Shown: piece by piece, positions 1 to 9,700 of the stretch
Layout of the letters: each line of letters opens with the position of its first letter
Position numbering within the stretch: position 1 is the first letter of the stretch
Assembly (NCBI RefSeq): GCF_007489275.1
Contig: NZ_VLNR01000011.1
Span: 124,001-188,000 of the forward strand
From: Aquimarina algiphila
Lineage (GTDB): Bacteria; Bacteroidota; Bacteroidia; Flavobacteriales; Flavobacteriaceae
DNA length: 64,000 nt
Reading direction: 5' to 3'
Notes under the pieces: model-generated
The model's database searches: none
The model's input: only the letters and a program-made list of their open reading frames with translations
What the model was told of the DNA's origin: nothing
Made by a program: the position numbers and the translations under genes

Positions 1-725
1 CCGTTATATACGATAGTAATAGCTTCATCTATTTCTAGCTTAATGGTTTCTTGTGCTGAAGAACCAGAGATGATCACATTTTCTTCTTGATACTTGTACG
101 TAAGTGAAGTCTGTAAATAGGGTGTATATGCTGCCCCGTATTTTAGGTTTTTAGTACCAATACCGTTTCTAAAAGTTGCAGCTCTTTCATCCTTATTTTG
201 GATATCAAAAATGCAAAACCTGTCTTTTAATTCCTGGCATTGACTTAAGGCAGTTTGGCATACCAAATGATAATCAGCTGGTTCTAATTGAGTGGCTTCC
301 CCTAACATAATTAAGGTAGGTTCATCTTCTTTACTTACCGCTTCTAAACCTGCCATAAAAGAAGCCGAGTTAGGCGTATCCTCATAGCTCCCGATTGATA
401 CAATATAACAATCCCCTCCGCCGTTTTTAAAATATAAATCAATCGCATGATACAAAGTATGCTTCGGAGGAGTAACGGCTATATCATTTATTACTCCTTC
501 GTTTACAGTTACATTAAAAGATGCAGACTGAGCACCTCCAAAAAGCTCTTTGAATTCCAACAGTGTGGATATTCTATAGGCGGTATTTTTGATACTCTCA
601 CCATTTTTTTCGGTTTTCTCAGTATATCCAATAAAAGCAGGTACTGCTGTGGAAACTTCTGCTACAGATTGTGGTAATAGAGGTACTTCCTCTGTATACA
701 CACCTGGTGTTGAAAATTTAGACAT
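1..725 (-). CDS. Contractile tail sheath protein of an extracellular contractile injection system (3' end outside window)
   Basis: About 241 residues are readable from the ATG at 723-725 to the left edge with no stop; the C-terminal part lies outside the window. The N-terminus (MSKFSTPGVYTEEVPLLP) and the following stretch containing AVPAFIGYTE are typical of phage-tail-sheath family proteins (Afp2-4/Pvc2-4 type) used by eCIS particles. A segment with KNGGGDCYIVSIG fits the sheath core fold. Sheath subunits surround the inner tube and contract to drive it into a target. The two upstream genes on the same strand (a 259-residue protein and a DUF4255 protein) support an eCIS operon reading leftwards out of the window. 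The family assignment is firm; particle type and target cannot be read from here. Confidence 0.85.
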   Translation of the reverse strand, partial: MSKFSTPGVYTEEVPLLPQSVAEVSTAVPAFIGYTEKTEKNGESIKNTAYRISTLLEFKELFGGAQSASFNVTVNEGVINDIAVTPPKHTLYHAIDLYFKNGGGDCYIVSIGSYEDTPNSASFMAGLEAVSKEDEPTLIMLGEATQLEPADYHLVCQTALSQCQELKDRFCIFDIQNKDERAATFRNGIGTKNLKYGAAYTPYLQTSLTYKYQEENVIISGSSAQETIKLEIDEAITIVYN

Positions 726-797
726 ATATTTAAAGTTTTAAAATATTTATAATTAGCATCACGTAAATCGATGTGATTCTTTCGGTATGCTTTTTTC

Positions 798-1577
798 TTA
801 CTTAATTTTAATTATTTGAATACCGTTTTGTTCTTCTTTTGGATTTGGTAAATGGCTCATAAGCACATCACCATTTTTGATCAATTTGATATTTTTTATA
901 GGTTTATTGCTGTAGGGAACCAAATCTTTAGACTCAAAAGCCTTTATTTGAGTATTGGGGAAATTTAATCGTAAGGAAGTTACAATCTGATCTGTAGTAT
1001 TTTCGCTAATGATCATTTCATTAAAACTGATTTGCTCGTCTCTAGATTCTAATGTTATGTTTGGATCATCTGTATTAGAAATAAAGTAATACTTCCATTG
1101 TATAGCCTTAGCAGCAAACTGGATCTGGTATGTAAATGACATGCTATCTTCCTCTAGCTGCATTTCACTTCCTTTGATTTCTACTTTTGCCAGAGCAGGA
1201 AATCCCTGACAAGTTCCTTCCTGATCAATTGCACTAGCAACTAATCCAACTTGTTTTTTATGTAGTTTTTCATTGGTAAAAAGCATCATTTTACCTTCTT
1301 CTACCGTAGACATATCTGTGAATTCCCGAACCGTATCTGAAGTAGGAAAAATGTAAAAAGCAAATACATCATTCTGGATCTTTTCAGAAAAATCTGTGTT
1401 TTCTTTATCAATTCCAACGAGGCAACGTATTCCTGTAGTTGTTTTTTTAAGAAGCAATCCTCGTCTTTTTAAAAGCTCCTCTGTTTCTACTACCGGAGTG
1501 AGTACCAAATCGGCTGTTTCTCCCGTAAAATAAGAGTGTTCTATAGTAATAGAAAAGAATTTTTGATACTTCATCAT
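798..1577 (-). CDS. Uncharacterised eCIS operon protein, candidate cap adaptor
   Basis: This 259-residue protein has no signal peptide or membrane segment and no motif I can name. It is rich in beta-prone, charged stretches and ends with a basic Ile/Lys tail. It lies between the DUF4255 gene (33-bp gap upstream) and the sheath gene (72-bp gap downstream), so it is almost certainly co-transcribed with eCIS structural genes. Marine Bacteroidetes eCIS such as that of Algoriphagus carry a cap-adaptor protein that plugs the tube end. Position beside the DUF4255 cap protein makes that a reasonable guess, but it is an inference from context only. The start has two adjacent ATGs (1575-1577 and 1572-1574), so the N-terminus is uncertain by one residue. 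Confidence 0.7.
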   Translation of the reverse strand: MMKYQKFFSITIEHSYFTGETADLVLTPVVETEELLKRRGLLLKKTTTGIRCLVGIDKENTDFSEKIQNDVFAFYIFPTSDTVREFTDMSTVEEGKMMLFTNEKLHKKQVGLVASAIDQEGTCQGFPALAKVEIKGSEMQLEEDSMSFTYQIQFAAKAIQWKYYFISNTDDPNITLESRDEQISFNEMIISENTTDQIVTSLRLNFPNTQIKAFESKDLVPYSNKPIKNIKLIKNGDVLMSHLPNPKEEQNGIQIIKIK

Positions 1578-1610
1578 CTTGTTTTTATCTCAGCTTTATC
1601 AGCTATTTTC

Positions 1611-2255
1611 TTATGCTTGGTTATTTATACTATTTTCTTGTTCTGTTTCCTCATCTTCTTTGGTTTCTGGAAGAGGGTATTTTTCGCCAATTGCCAGATT
1701 GATATCTTGCAGAGGAGTTCCCACAAATTCTATACTTTGCTCATCAATAAAGGATAGTAATCGTACTCTATACAGTACTGATGGCAAATAAGAAGTGTTT
1801 AGAGAGTGCCAAACTTGATTTTGTTCTTCTAAAGGAAGTGAAATTAGTTCTACAATCAATTTCTCTATATTTTCCTCAGAAAGTTGCGGGGAGTTAAGTG
1901 GATTAAAAATCCTATTGACTTGAAAAAATTTGATTACGTGGGATAAAAATTTTAGCGCCTGATCATATTTACTGAACTTGGATACAAAAAGAATCAAAAG
2001 CTCAATTCTAATTTCGGGATTGGTTTGTGTTCTTATACCATCTCTTACAATTCCTGAATATTGATCGGGATTTCTAAATTTTCTATCTTCTGAAATATTG
2101 ATAAGAAATGGAGTAATCTTATCATTAGTAAAAGAAACTGGATCATTATTACTCGTACTAATAAATTCTATTAAATCTGATTCTGTAGTTCCTACTACAT
2201 TTTTAAAATACTCATTGAGCTTATCCTTCAAAACGCTTAATACAACATCAACCAT
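1611..2255 (-). CDS. DUF4255 / Pvc16-type tail terminator (cap) protein
   Basis: This 214-residue protein matches the DUF4255 family found in eCIS clusters (Afp16/Pvc16-like). The N-terminal helix pattern (VDVVLSVLKDKLNEYF), the middle segment with INISEDRKFRN and the region with NPEIRIELLILFVSKF followed by LKFLSHVIKFFQ are characteristic. Family members form the terminal ring that closes the distal end of tube and sheath. The C-terminus is an acidic, Glu/Thr/Asn-rich tail. It appears to be the first gene of the operon in this window, since no same-strand gene lies within 300 bp upstream. Family is confident; the structural role rests on known homologues. Confidence 0.83.
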   Translation of the reverse strand: MVDVVLSVLKDKLNEYFKNVVGTTESDLIEFISTSNNDPVSFTNDKITPFLINISEDRKFRNPDQYSGIVRDGIRTQTNPEIRIELLILFVSKFSKYDQALKFLSHVIKFFQVNRIFNPLNSPQLSEENIEKLIVELISLPLEEQNQVWHSLNTSYLPSVLYRVRLLSFIDEQSIEFVGTPLQDINLAIGEKYPLPETKEDEETEQENSINNQA

Positions 2256-2294
2256 AGCACACTATAAGTTTATTAATTTTTTGTTGTATCAAAA

Positions 2295-2462
2295 GTAGCC
2301 CACGATGTCTTGTCTCTACTAGAACAAGTCCGCCAAATCCATAAAGATTTCCGACATGGCGATGCTAAAAATCCGACATGCTATAATATTTACGACGTTT
2401 GGCAGTGCGCTGCACAAATTATTTTATCGAAGGGTTGTGAAACGGAAGATATTGATCGATGA
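2295..2462 (+). pseudogene. Possible gene remnant, about 55 codons, unknown
   Basis: A short plus-strand open frame ends at the TGA at 2460-2462 and contains HKDFRHGDAKNPTCYNIY and DVWQCAAQIILSKG. Its composition (CGC, GCG, CCG codons, three Cys, one Trp) is richer in GC than the flanks and looks protein-like. There is no convincing ATG, and an in-frame TAA lies just upstream. It may be the end of a decayed gene between the eCIS operon and the kdgK-eda operon. The rest of the gap 2256-2570 shows no gene, RNA or clear terminator. It could also be chance. Confidence 0.25.
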
Positions 2463-2570
2463 TTAGAAGACAACGTATATTCTTAAAACACTCCGACCTA
2501 TTGTTAATTTAATAAACATAAGTAGGTTAAGAAAGCCCTTAGAACATTTTGATATATAAATTTCTACATC

Positions 2571-3257
2571 TTAGAGATTATTTGAAGGGTACAAACTTTT
2601 ATTAGCTATAAGCATAGCGTTTTTTGTCAATTTAGTAATCGTTGGATAATCAAAATTACCATTTTCATCTTTGATCATTAAATTAGATCCGATCCCTACA
2701 CAATATGCTCCGGCATTAAACCATTCTCTGATGTTACTTTCTTCTGTAGTAACTCCACCACTAGGCATAATATTTGTCCAAGGACACGGAGCTTTTACTC
2801 CTTTTATAAAACCTGGACCTCCAATTTGGCTGGCTGGAAAAATTTTCACGACTTCTGCTCCTAACTCTTCAGCATAACTAATCTCTGATAAGGTTCCACA
2901 TCCCGGAATCCATGCAATTTTTCTTCGATTACATACTTTTGCCATATCAGAGTTCAAAACTGGAGATACTATAAAATTAGCTCCGTTCTGCATGAAAAGA
3001 GAAGCTGTTCCTGCATCGACTATAGAACCAATACCTAATATCATTCCTGGAAGCTCTTTATTAACCCATTTGATTAATTCAGAAAAGATTTCATGTGCAT
3101 GATCTCCTCGATTGGTAAATTCGAACACTCTGGCACCCCCATCATAACAGGCTTTAATAATTTTTTTTACAATCGAAATGTCTTTATTATAAAATAAGGG
3201 GATAATCTTAGTACTTCCCATTACTTGTATTGTTTCTATTCTAGTATATTGTGACAT
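2571..3257 (-). CDS. eda: KDPG / KHG-type class I aldolase
   Basis: This 228-residue protein is a 2-dehydro-3-deoxy-phosphogluconate aldolase, cleaving KDPG to pyruvate and glyceraldehyde 3-phosphate in the cytosol. The Schiff-base lysine is K138 in VVKIFPAS, and E46 in VFEFTNRG is the conserved general acid/base. GIGSIVDAG, FIVSPVLN and MPSGGV are the usual barrel-strand motifs. The start lies one base beyond the kdgK stop, so the two genes are tightly coupled. In this locus it should complete the anhydrogalactose route after KdgK. Activity on the galacto epimer (KDPGal) cannot be excluded from sequence. Confidence 0.93.
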   Translation of the reverse strand: MSQYTRIETIQVMGSTKIIPLFYNKDISIVKKIIKACYDGGARVFEFTNRGDHAHEIFSELIKWVNKELPGMILGIGSIVDAGTASLFMQNGANFIVSPVLNSDMAKVCNRRKIAWIPGCGTLSEISYAEELGAEVVKIFPASQIGGPGFIKGVKAPCPWTNIMPSGGVTTEESNIREWFNAGAYCVGIGSNLMIKDENGNFDYPTITKLTKNAMLIANKSLYPSNNL

Positions 3258-3258
3258 G

Positions 3259-4263
3259 TTATCTTTTTATTCTTCCTGTTAAACCACCATTTACAACCAA
3301 TTCAATTTCATTTTCTGTAACTAAATTAGCATCGCCTTCTATAGTATGTTTTAATGCACAAGCAGCATTAGCAAATTGTAATGCTTTTTGATCTTTATAA
3401 TGCAACAATCCATGAATTAATCCAGCGGCAAATGCATCCCCTGTGCCAATTCTATCCACAATATGAGTCATCTCTAATTCTTCAGTCTCATACAACTCTT
3501 TCCCATCCCACATTCGCGATTTAATTTTATGCCAATTGGCATTAACAGAAACTCTTGTTTTATCAAAAACTCGGTTTATACTTGGAAACGCTGATATCAG
3601 ATGTTTACAACTTACTACAAATCCATTTACATCATTTTCAAAATTAGTATTTAATAATTCATTTATTTCGTTTGGGCCGCCTATAAAAGTATCTGATAAC
3701 CCTACCAATTCTCCTAATATTTCTTTAGAATTACCTCCATATTGCCAAAGATTTGCGCGATATGCAGGATCTGCAGATATAGAAATATTTTTATCCTTAG
3801 CAATTTGTAATGCTTTCTTTAATCCCTGGGAAGCTCCTTTTGACAAAGCTGGAGTAATTCCCGTCCAATGAAACCAATCGCAATCATCAAAAGCTAAATC
3901 CCAATCTATTATTTCTGAATTCATCATGGCAAATGCAGAATGAGATCTATTATAAGAAATCGTACTAGATCTCATAATTGCTCCAACTTCTAGGAAATAT
4001 AATCCTAAGGGATAAGTAGAAGTCATAAGCATACTTGTATCTACTCCATATTGGTTTAAAAAACTTTTTGCTGCTTCACCAACAAAATCTTCTGGAACAG
4101 CAGCAACATGTTTAACGTCATTTCCTAATTGAGCTAATGATATTGCCACATTTACTTCGGTTCCTCCAAAATAATATTCTAATTGATTGGACTGAACTAG
4201 TTTTTTGTTCCCCAGCGGTGAAATTCTCATTAGAATCTCACCAAAAGTCATTATTTTTTTCAT
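3259..4263 (-). CDS. kdgK: 2-keto-3-deoxygluconate kinase, PfkB family
   Basis: This 334-residue sugar kinase of the PfkB/ribokinase family phosphorylates 2-keto-3-deoxygluconate with ATP. The N-terminal substrate lid contains YYFGGTEVNVAISLAQLG. The C-terminal anion hole and catalytic base are in DRIGTGDAFAAG, with the catalytic Asp at about D276. It is immediately upstream of eda. It is transcribed leftwards from the 259-bp gap behind the GH16 gene, where I find no clear TANNTTTG box and no copy of the repeat motif seen at other promoters in this locus. It links agar-derived anhydrogalactose to the Entner-Doudoroff lower steps. Specificity for gluco versus galacto substrate is inferred from pathway context. 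Confidence 0.9.
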   Translation of the reverse strand: MKKIMTFGEILMRISPLGNKKLVQSNQLEYYFGGTEVNVAISLAQLGNDVKHVAAVPEDFVGEAAKSFLNQYGVDTSMLMTSTYPLGLYFLEVGAIMRSSTISYNRSHSAFAMMNSEIIDWDLAFDDCDWFHWTGITPALSKGASQGLKKALQIAKDKNISISADPAYRANLWQYGGNSKEILGELVGLSDTFIGGPNEINELLNTNFENDVNGFVVSCKHLISAFPSINRVFDKTRVSVNANWHKIKSRMWDGKELYETEELEMTHIVDRIGTGDAFAAGLIHGLLHYKDQKALQFANAACALKHTIEGDANLVTENEIELVVNGGLTGRIKR

Positions 4264-4522
4264 TCTATGTTTATAATTTTACAATCACCTTTTTTCCCTA
4301 AAAAAAGATTCTTTAATTCGGCTCAGTTTTTATTAAAACCCCACTCAATATATCTTTCTATTTTTGATATGAGACATACAAAAGTTTAATTGTATTCAAT
4401 TCCGTTGGGGGAAGAATATCACAAATAAATAATGCTTTTATACTTATGTTATTCTACATATAAATTTTAAAAACTACATAAAAGTGGGGTTAAAAAAATT
4501 AGTTATTTATTCATTGTATACA

Positions 4523-6565
4523 TTAGTTTTTGATCAATTTTAAAGTTGATTTACTTTTATCTAAATTATCTATTACAATAAAATAAGCTCCTTTTGGTAA
4601 ACGTTCTATATTGATCATATGATCATGGCTCAGTTTTTCCTCAATATATTTGGCTCCTTTTATATCATACACATGTATATCATGCTTAATTTCTTTGTTC
4701 AATCCTCGAATAAATACTGTTGCAGTAGAAGGATTAGGAAAAAGACTTAACGTTCTCAAATCTTTATTTTTACTAAGCGTTCTATTATTATTTATTCTGG
4801 TTAATGTAATTTTATCCAAATTCCATTGCCATGGATTCGTCCCAGATGCAAGTACTCGTACTGTATGATTTCCTGATGTCAAATTTGTTATCATATTAGA
4901 AGATACTAGTGTACTATAATTATCCCACTGACCACTATTAGTAACATTATCAGTAGCTACTACAACACCATCGATTAATAACTGAACCTGAGCATTATTA
5001 GATGGAGTAGATATCTGATACTCAATTTTATAATTCCCAGAGCTACCTACATTGATTGTATATTCTGCCCAATCACCAGTATTGACATAATTGATACTAG
5101 TTCCTGTGGCGTTTACACCAAAGCCAGGACCTCCCGCATTACTATCATTATAAGTGCCTCCTGTATTAATAAAGTCTTCTGCCTCTATTACAATATCATC
5201 TGTAGTAGGGTTACTTGTTACTGTTACCGTAGCTGTCGTTGTAAATCCTCCATCAGTAGTATTCAGCGTAATTGTTGCAGTACCGTTTCCTATAGCGGTT
5301 AAAACACCGCTTTGATTTACGGTAGCTACAGAAGTATTACTGGAAGTAAAAGTCATTGTTTTCACAGAAGCATTCGCGGGAATCACAGCACCTGTTAAAT
5401 AACCGGTTTCACCCACAGCCAAAGACAAATTATTTGGTGTTACAGTCACTCCAGTTACAGGAATAGTATTGTTAGATGAGATAGGTTTATATACCCGCAG
5501 CCAATCCACTTTCATAGTGTTTCTTGCAGGATCATTTAATTGCGCATCGGTTGGAGTACGACCAGCTAATACATGCCAATCTTGAGATTCTACATTAATA
5601 ATAATATCCATTTCTTTTGTAAATCCATTCCCTCCTTGATAATTAAAAGGGTCTATAACACTTACAGAAGATGTATTACTTGCTGCTTGTAAAGTTTGAA
5701 ATGAATAACTACTCCCAGTAGCATATTGTACCGCTAACTGAAATCCATCACTACCTGTATCCAGAGCTCCATTAGTCATGGTCGGATAGGTATAAAACCA
5801 GGTACCATTTCTTTTTGTTGCAAATGCTTTATCATATAAAACTCTTACTAATTCTCCATCTACATAATACTCAAAATGAAAAGGACTGATCCAGTTTACC
5901 CCAATACGCACATATCGTCTATTACCATTATTCCATGACCATTCTCCCCAATTATTTACATCTGATCTACTCCACCAACTATTACGATCTCTTGGTTGGT
6001 AATCTGTAAATGGATTACGAACAAAAGAGTGGTGACTTAAGTGAATAAATTCAGAAAAAAATGCATTACCCTGCTCATCACCACCATAACATTCTATAAT
6101 ATCAATTTCTTGTGTATCATCAGGGCTTAGCAACCAAACATCAGAAGCCAATACAATATCTGCTACACTTACATTTGCTTCTACATAAACCGGAAATTTC
6201 ACTCTATTATTAGATGTTATACATCCTGCATTAACACCTGGTACTCCTAATTTTGCAGTACTAGGGTTTCTAGAGGCTCGTAGTACTAAATCGCTTCCAT
6301 TAACCGATACATGATTATATTGCCAGTAGGTTGTACCTGGGCCATCCCATCCGTTATGATAGAAGTTATACCATTTATTACTTCCGAAATTTGAACGTTG
6401 ATTCGTTTCATTAAACGTATAATTAAAACTATCTGAAGGTCCTTCTTGAAGTTCCCATGTTTTACCTTGACCTGCATTGGCAGGGACTGAAATCCCATTC
6501 CAATCTTGAGCTTGTAGTTGTAAAAAAACCAAGCAAAACGCAATTAATAATGTTTGTGTTTTCAT
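4523..6565 (-). CDS. GH16 beta-agarase with Big2, CBM6 and T9SS sorting domain
   Basis: This 680-residue secreted enzyme has a signal peptide (1-19), a GH16 domain (about 20-360), a Big2 Ig-like domain (about 368-450), a CBM6 domain (about 458-590) and a type A T9SS domain (about 605-680, starting SLFPNPST). The catalytic motif is EIDIIE, with E153 nucleophile, D155 and acid/base E158; the surroundings match agarases of the Zobellia AgaA/AgaB type. It should cleave beta-1,4 bonds in agarose outside the cell, with CBM6 binding agar chains. It lies 141 bp downstream of the GH86 gene across a long hairpin and has no obvious promoter of its own. Its CBM6-T9SS half is nearly the same DNA as that of the GH86 gene. 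Confidence 0.93.
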   Translation of the reverse strand: MKTQTLLIAFCLVFLQLQAQDWNGISVPANAGQGKTWELQEGPSDSFNYTFNETNQRSNFGSNKWYNFYHNGWDGPGTTYWQYNHVSVNGSDLVLRASRNPSTAKLGVPGVNAGCITSNNRVKFPVYVEANVSVADIVLASDVWLLSPDDTQEIDIIECYGGDEQGNAFFSEFIHLSHHSFVRNPFTDYQPRDRNSWWSRSDVNNWGEWSWNNGNRRYVRIGVNWISPFHFEYYVDGELVRVLYDKAFATKRNGTWFYTYPTMTNGALDTGSDGFQLAVQYATGSSYSFQTLQAASNTSSVSVIDPFNYQGGNGFTKEMDIIINVESQDWHVLAGRTPTDAQLNDPARNTMKVDWLRVYKPISSNNTIPVTGVTVTPNNLSLAVGETGYLTGAVIPANASVKTMTFTSSNTSVATVNQSGVLTAIGNGTATITLNTTDGGFTTTATVTVTSNPTTDDIVIEAEDFINTGGTYNDSNAGGPGFGVNATGTSINYVNTGDWAEYTINVGSSGNYKIEYQISTPSNNAQVQLLIDGVVVATDNVTNSGQWDNYSTLVSSNMITNLTSGNHTVRVLASGTNPWQWNLDKITLTRINNNRTLSKNKDLRTLSLFPNPSTATVFIRGLNKEIKHDIHVYDIKGAKYIEEKLSHDHMINIERLPKGAYFIVIDNLDKSKSTLKLIKN

Positions 6566-6611
6566 ATAAAAATGATTTGTGTTAGTTAAAATTTATTTTT
6601 GGTATTAACGG

Positions 6612-6659
6612 TTTTAAAAGTGTTGATATCGTTCTTTGATGATATCAACACTTTTAAAA
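6612..6659 (-). terminator. Long perfect hairpin between the GH86 and GH16 genes
   Basis: Arms 6612-6630 and 6641-6659 are a 19-bp perfect inverted repeat around a 10-base loop. It lies 47 bp past the GH86 stop and 46 bp before the GH16 start. On the minus strand the right side ends in an A/T run, so it could terminate or attenuate transcription, or be an mRNA processing or stabilising stem that sets the ratio of the two agarases. Confidence 0.6.
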
Positions 6660-6706
6660 TACCTACTATGCCTTATGGGTTTCTTAAATCTGAAAAATTA
6701 TATCAA

Positions 6707-9700
6707 TTAGTTTTTGATCAATTTTAAAGTCGTCCTTTTTCTTTCGGAATTATTAATCGTAATAAAATAGGCCCCTTTTGGTAAACTCTCTATATCTACC
6801 ATATGGTCGTGACTAAGTTTTTCTTCAAGATATTTGGCTCCTTTTATATCATATACACGTATGTCATGCTCAATTTCTTTGTTCAATCCTCGAATAAATA
6901 CTTTTCCTGTAGAAGGGTTAGGAAAAAGACTTAGCTCTCCTAAATCTTTATTTTTGCTCAGTGTCCTATTATTATTGTTTATTCTGGTCAATATAATTTT
7001 ATCCAAATTCCATTGCCATGGATTCGTCCCAGATGCAAGTACTCGTACTGTATGATTTCCTGATGTCAAATTTGCTATAGTATTAGAAGATACTAAGGCA
7101 GTATAACTATCCCACTGACCATTATTAGTAACATTATCGGTAGCTACTACAACACCATCGATTAATAACTGAATCTGAGCATTATTAGATGGAGTAGATA
7201 TCTGATATTCAATTTTATAATCCCCGGTAGTGCTTACATTGATTGTATATTCTGCCCAATCCCCATTATTAACATAATTTATGTTCGTTGGGGTTCTGTT
7301 TACACCAAGACCTGGTCCGCCGGCAAAACTATCACTAAAAGTTCCTCCGGTATTTACAAAATCTTCTGCTTCGATTATGATTATGTCATTTGTAGGAGGT
7401 GTGTTGTCATTTACAATAACATTGGTAGAAGAAGTAAACCCGCCGTCTACAGTTGTTGCTGTTATAATTGCATTACCATTAGCGTTTGCAGTTACTATAC
7501 CATTAGTGTCTATAGTAGCTATTGCTGCATTATTAGTACTCCATGTTACATTTTTATTAGTTGCATTGGCAGGAGAAATGGTGGCATTAATTGTTGATGT
7601 CTGCCCTTGATTTAGGATAATAGTATCCGGAGAAACATCAACTCCTGTAACAGCAATAGGGTCGGGATCAGTACTACCATCTGATCTACCAGGTTTCTTA
7701 GAGAAATCCCATGTTAATAAATTAACTATGTTAACTTCTCCAACATGCTGAAAATCTACAACAATAGTGTTATTTGTTTGTACCAAACTTGCCGGAACCG
7801 GAATTTCTAAAGCTCCAAACCATTTTGATCTATTTTGAGTTTCTCCTCTCCAATCAAAAGGAGTTTCTACTTCAACTCCATTAAAAGTTAATTTATTAAT
7901 AGATAAGAATCCATTCTCGGTTTGAGGTGCATCAAAAAGAGTAACGGTCATTTTTATCATTGCTTCGGCTTTGTCTGCATCAATAGGTACCGTAACATTA
8001 TTTACAAAAAATGTATTATCTCCACTATTAATAGCTACTCTTTGATTGTTACTAACAGGTTCTCCGTAAAATTTGTTTTCTACTGAAGTTTGATTGATTG
8101 CAACGGCATTAGGCAATGTATATTTTAATATCATTGTTGCTTCTGCCCCTAACGTAACTGATGATGGAATATTATTAGTAGTATTATCATCTAAAACAAT
8201 ATTTCTAACTCCTTCTAAATAAAGATGCTTTATACGAACACTTGTTGGATTATTATCATTATCCTCGAATAAATTCAGACTAATAGTCGTATTTTGTTCT
8301 TGTAGGTTATTTAAAATTAAGTACACTTCATTACCATCAACATAACTATCCACCTGTATATCAGGGTCTGAGGATTTAGTATCAACTCTTGTTCCATCAA
8401 CATCATCCCATAGTTCGTACCATTTTACAAGCTCACTATATTCCCAAACACCATCACCGTCGTCATCACGTAAAGTTTTATAATGATATACAACTTCTGG
8501 TATACCATCACCATTATTATCGATATCTCTAAACTGCGCTTTTAATAAGTGAAAAGGCATTGATAATTCGATATAATCAGGTCTTTCTAAAAACTGCATC
8601 ATCATTGCACTAAAAGGTTTTAGGTTTTCCCAATCAAATCGGGTATCGTGTGGCATTGGATCCCATGAATTAGCAACTGCTCCATATTCAGAAATAATAA
8701 CAGGTTTTCTATTATTTTTCCCATTCCTAAATACATCATACCATTCTAACATTTCTAAAGTAGCTTCCACATGTCCACCTGATCTTCTTTGTCCTCCTTG
8801 ATTCTGATATTGAGGCCAATCATAAAAGTGCACTGAATAAAAATCCATATTATCACCAACTCTGTCAATAAATTCTTTCCAAATTACATCCCATTGGTAC
8901 CATGGTGTATCTCTTGGACGATTAAATAATGGTGTATCCACCTGGCTTCTTGCATATGCCTTAGCTACTTCATCTGCTGCTGTATTTCCATAAAAACCAT
9001 CTACATAACTAGCTGTTGCAAAGCGAGAAATACCATCACCCCTAAATAGATCATGTAATCCCCAAGTCATACCTCCAATTTTAGGAGCACGATTACCTAA
9101 TCTTTGTTTAATACCTTGAGCTACCAAATTGTGGTACTCCATAATATCTTCCCAACTTGACATCATAAATTGCCCGGTATTTAAAGGGAAATCAGGTTCG
9201 TTGATTACTTCCCAGTATTCTGGCATAACAACACCTTCTTGACTTGCGTTTTCAACAAAAAACTCTTCTAGATATTGAACCATCCAAGCTGCAGAAGTTT
9301 CTATGTCTTGAGGAATCCAGGTGAAACTATTTTCTCTTCCCCATGTAGATCCATTTAATCCATTTTCAAAATAAGAAAGTGTTGGATAAGTAGGATGTGG
9401 GTTAGTTCCCATTATTGCACCTCTAGATTGCTCGTTCTTATATTTAAGCAAACCTCTGTCTGTTATTCTTTGCTGATACTCACCTTGCCAAAAATCTAAT
9501 AATACAGATAAACTATCAGGATCATGATGTTGTCTGTTATTTTCATCTTCTGGTGAGAATTGATGTAAAAAAGATGCAACTCCGTTATCACGACCTAACT
9601 GCACATCTAGATCTTCGAACAAGCGTTCAGCTTTATCTAATTCCCCTTCCCATGCGTTTTCATAAAGACTGGAGTGCATGGTAATATGTCTTTCTCTTCC

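Noticed and set aside
4337..4491. AACCCCACT and AGTGGGGTT as a hairpin or operator upstream of kdgK
   Set aside because: The arms are 9 bp with a loop of about 137 bases, so pairing is weak and chance is likely.
4264..4522. A CTAGAC-type repeat upstream of kdgK
   Set aside because: Only a loose GAGAC match exists and there is no clear TANNTTTG box at the right distance, so kdgK-eda is not included in the predicted regulon.
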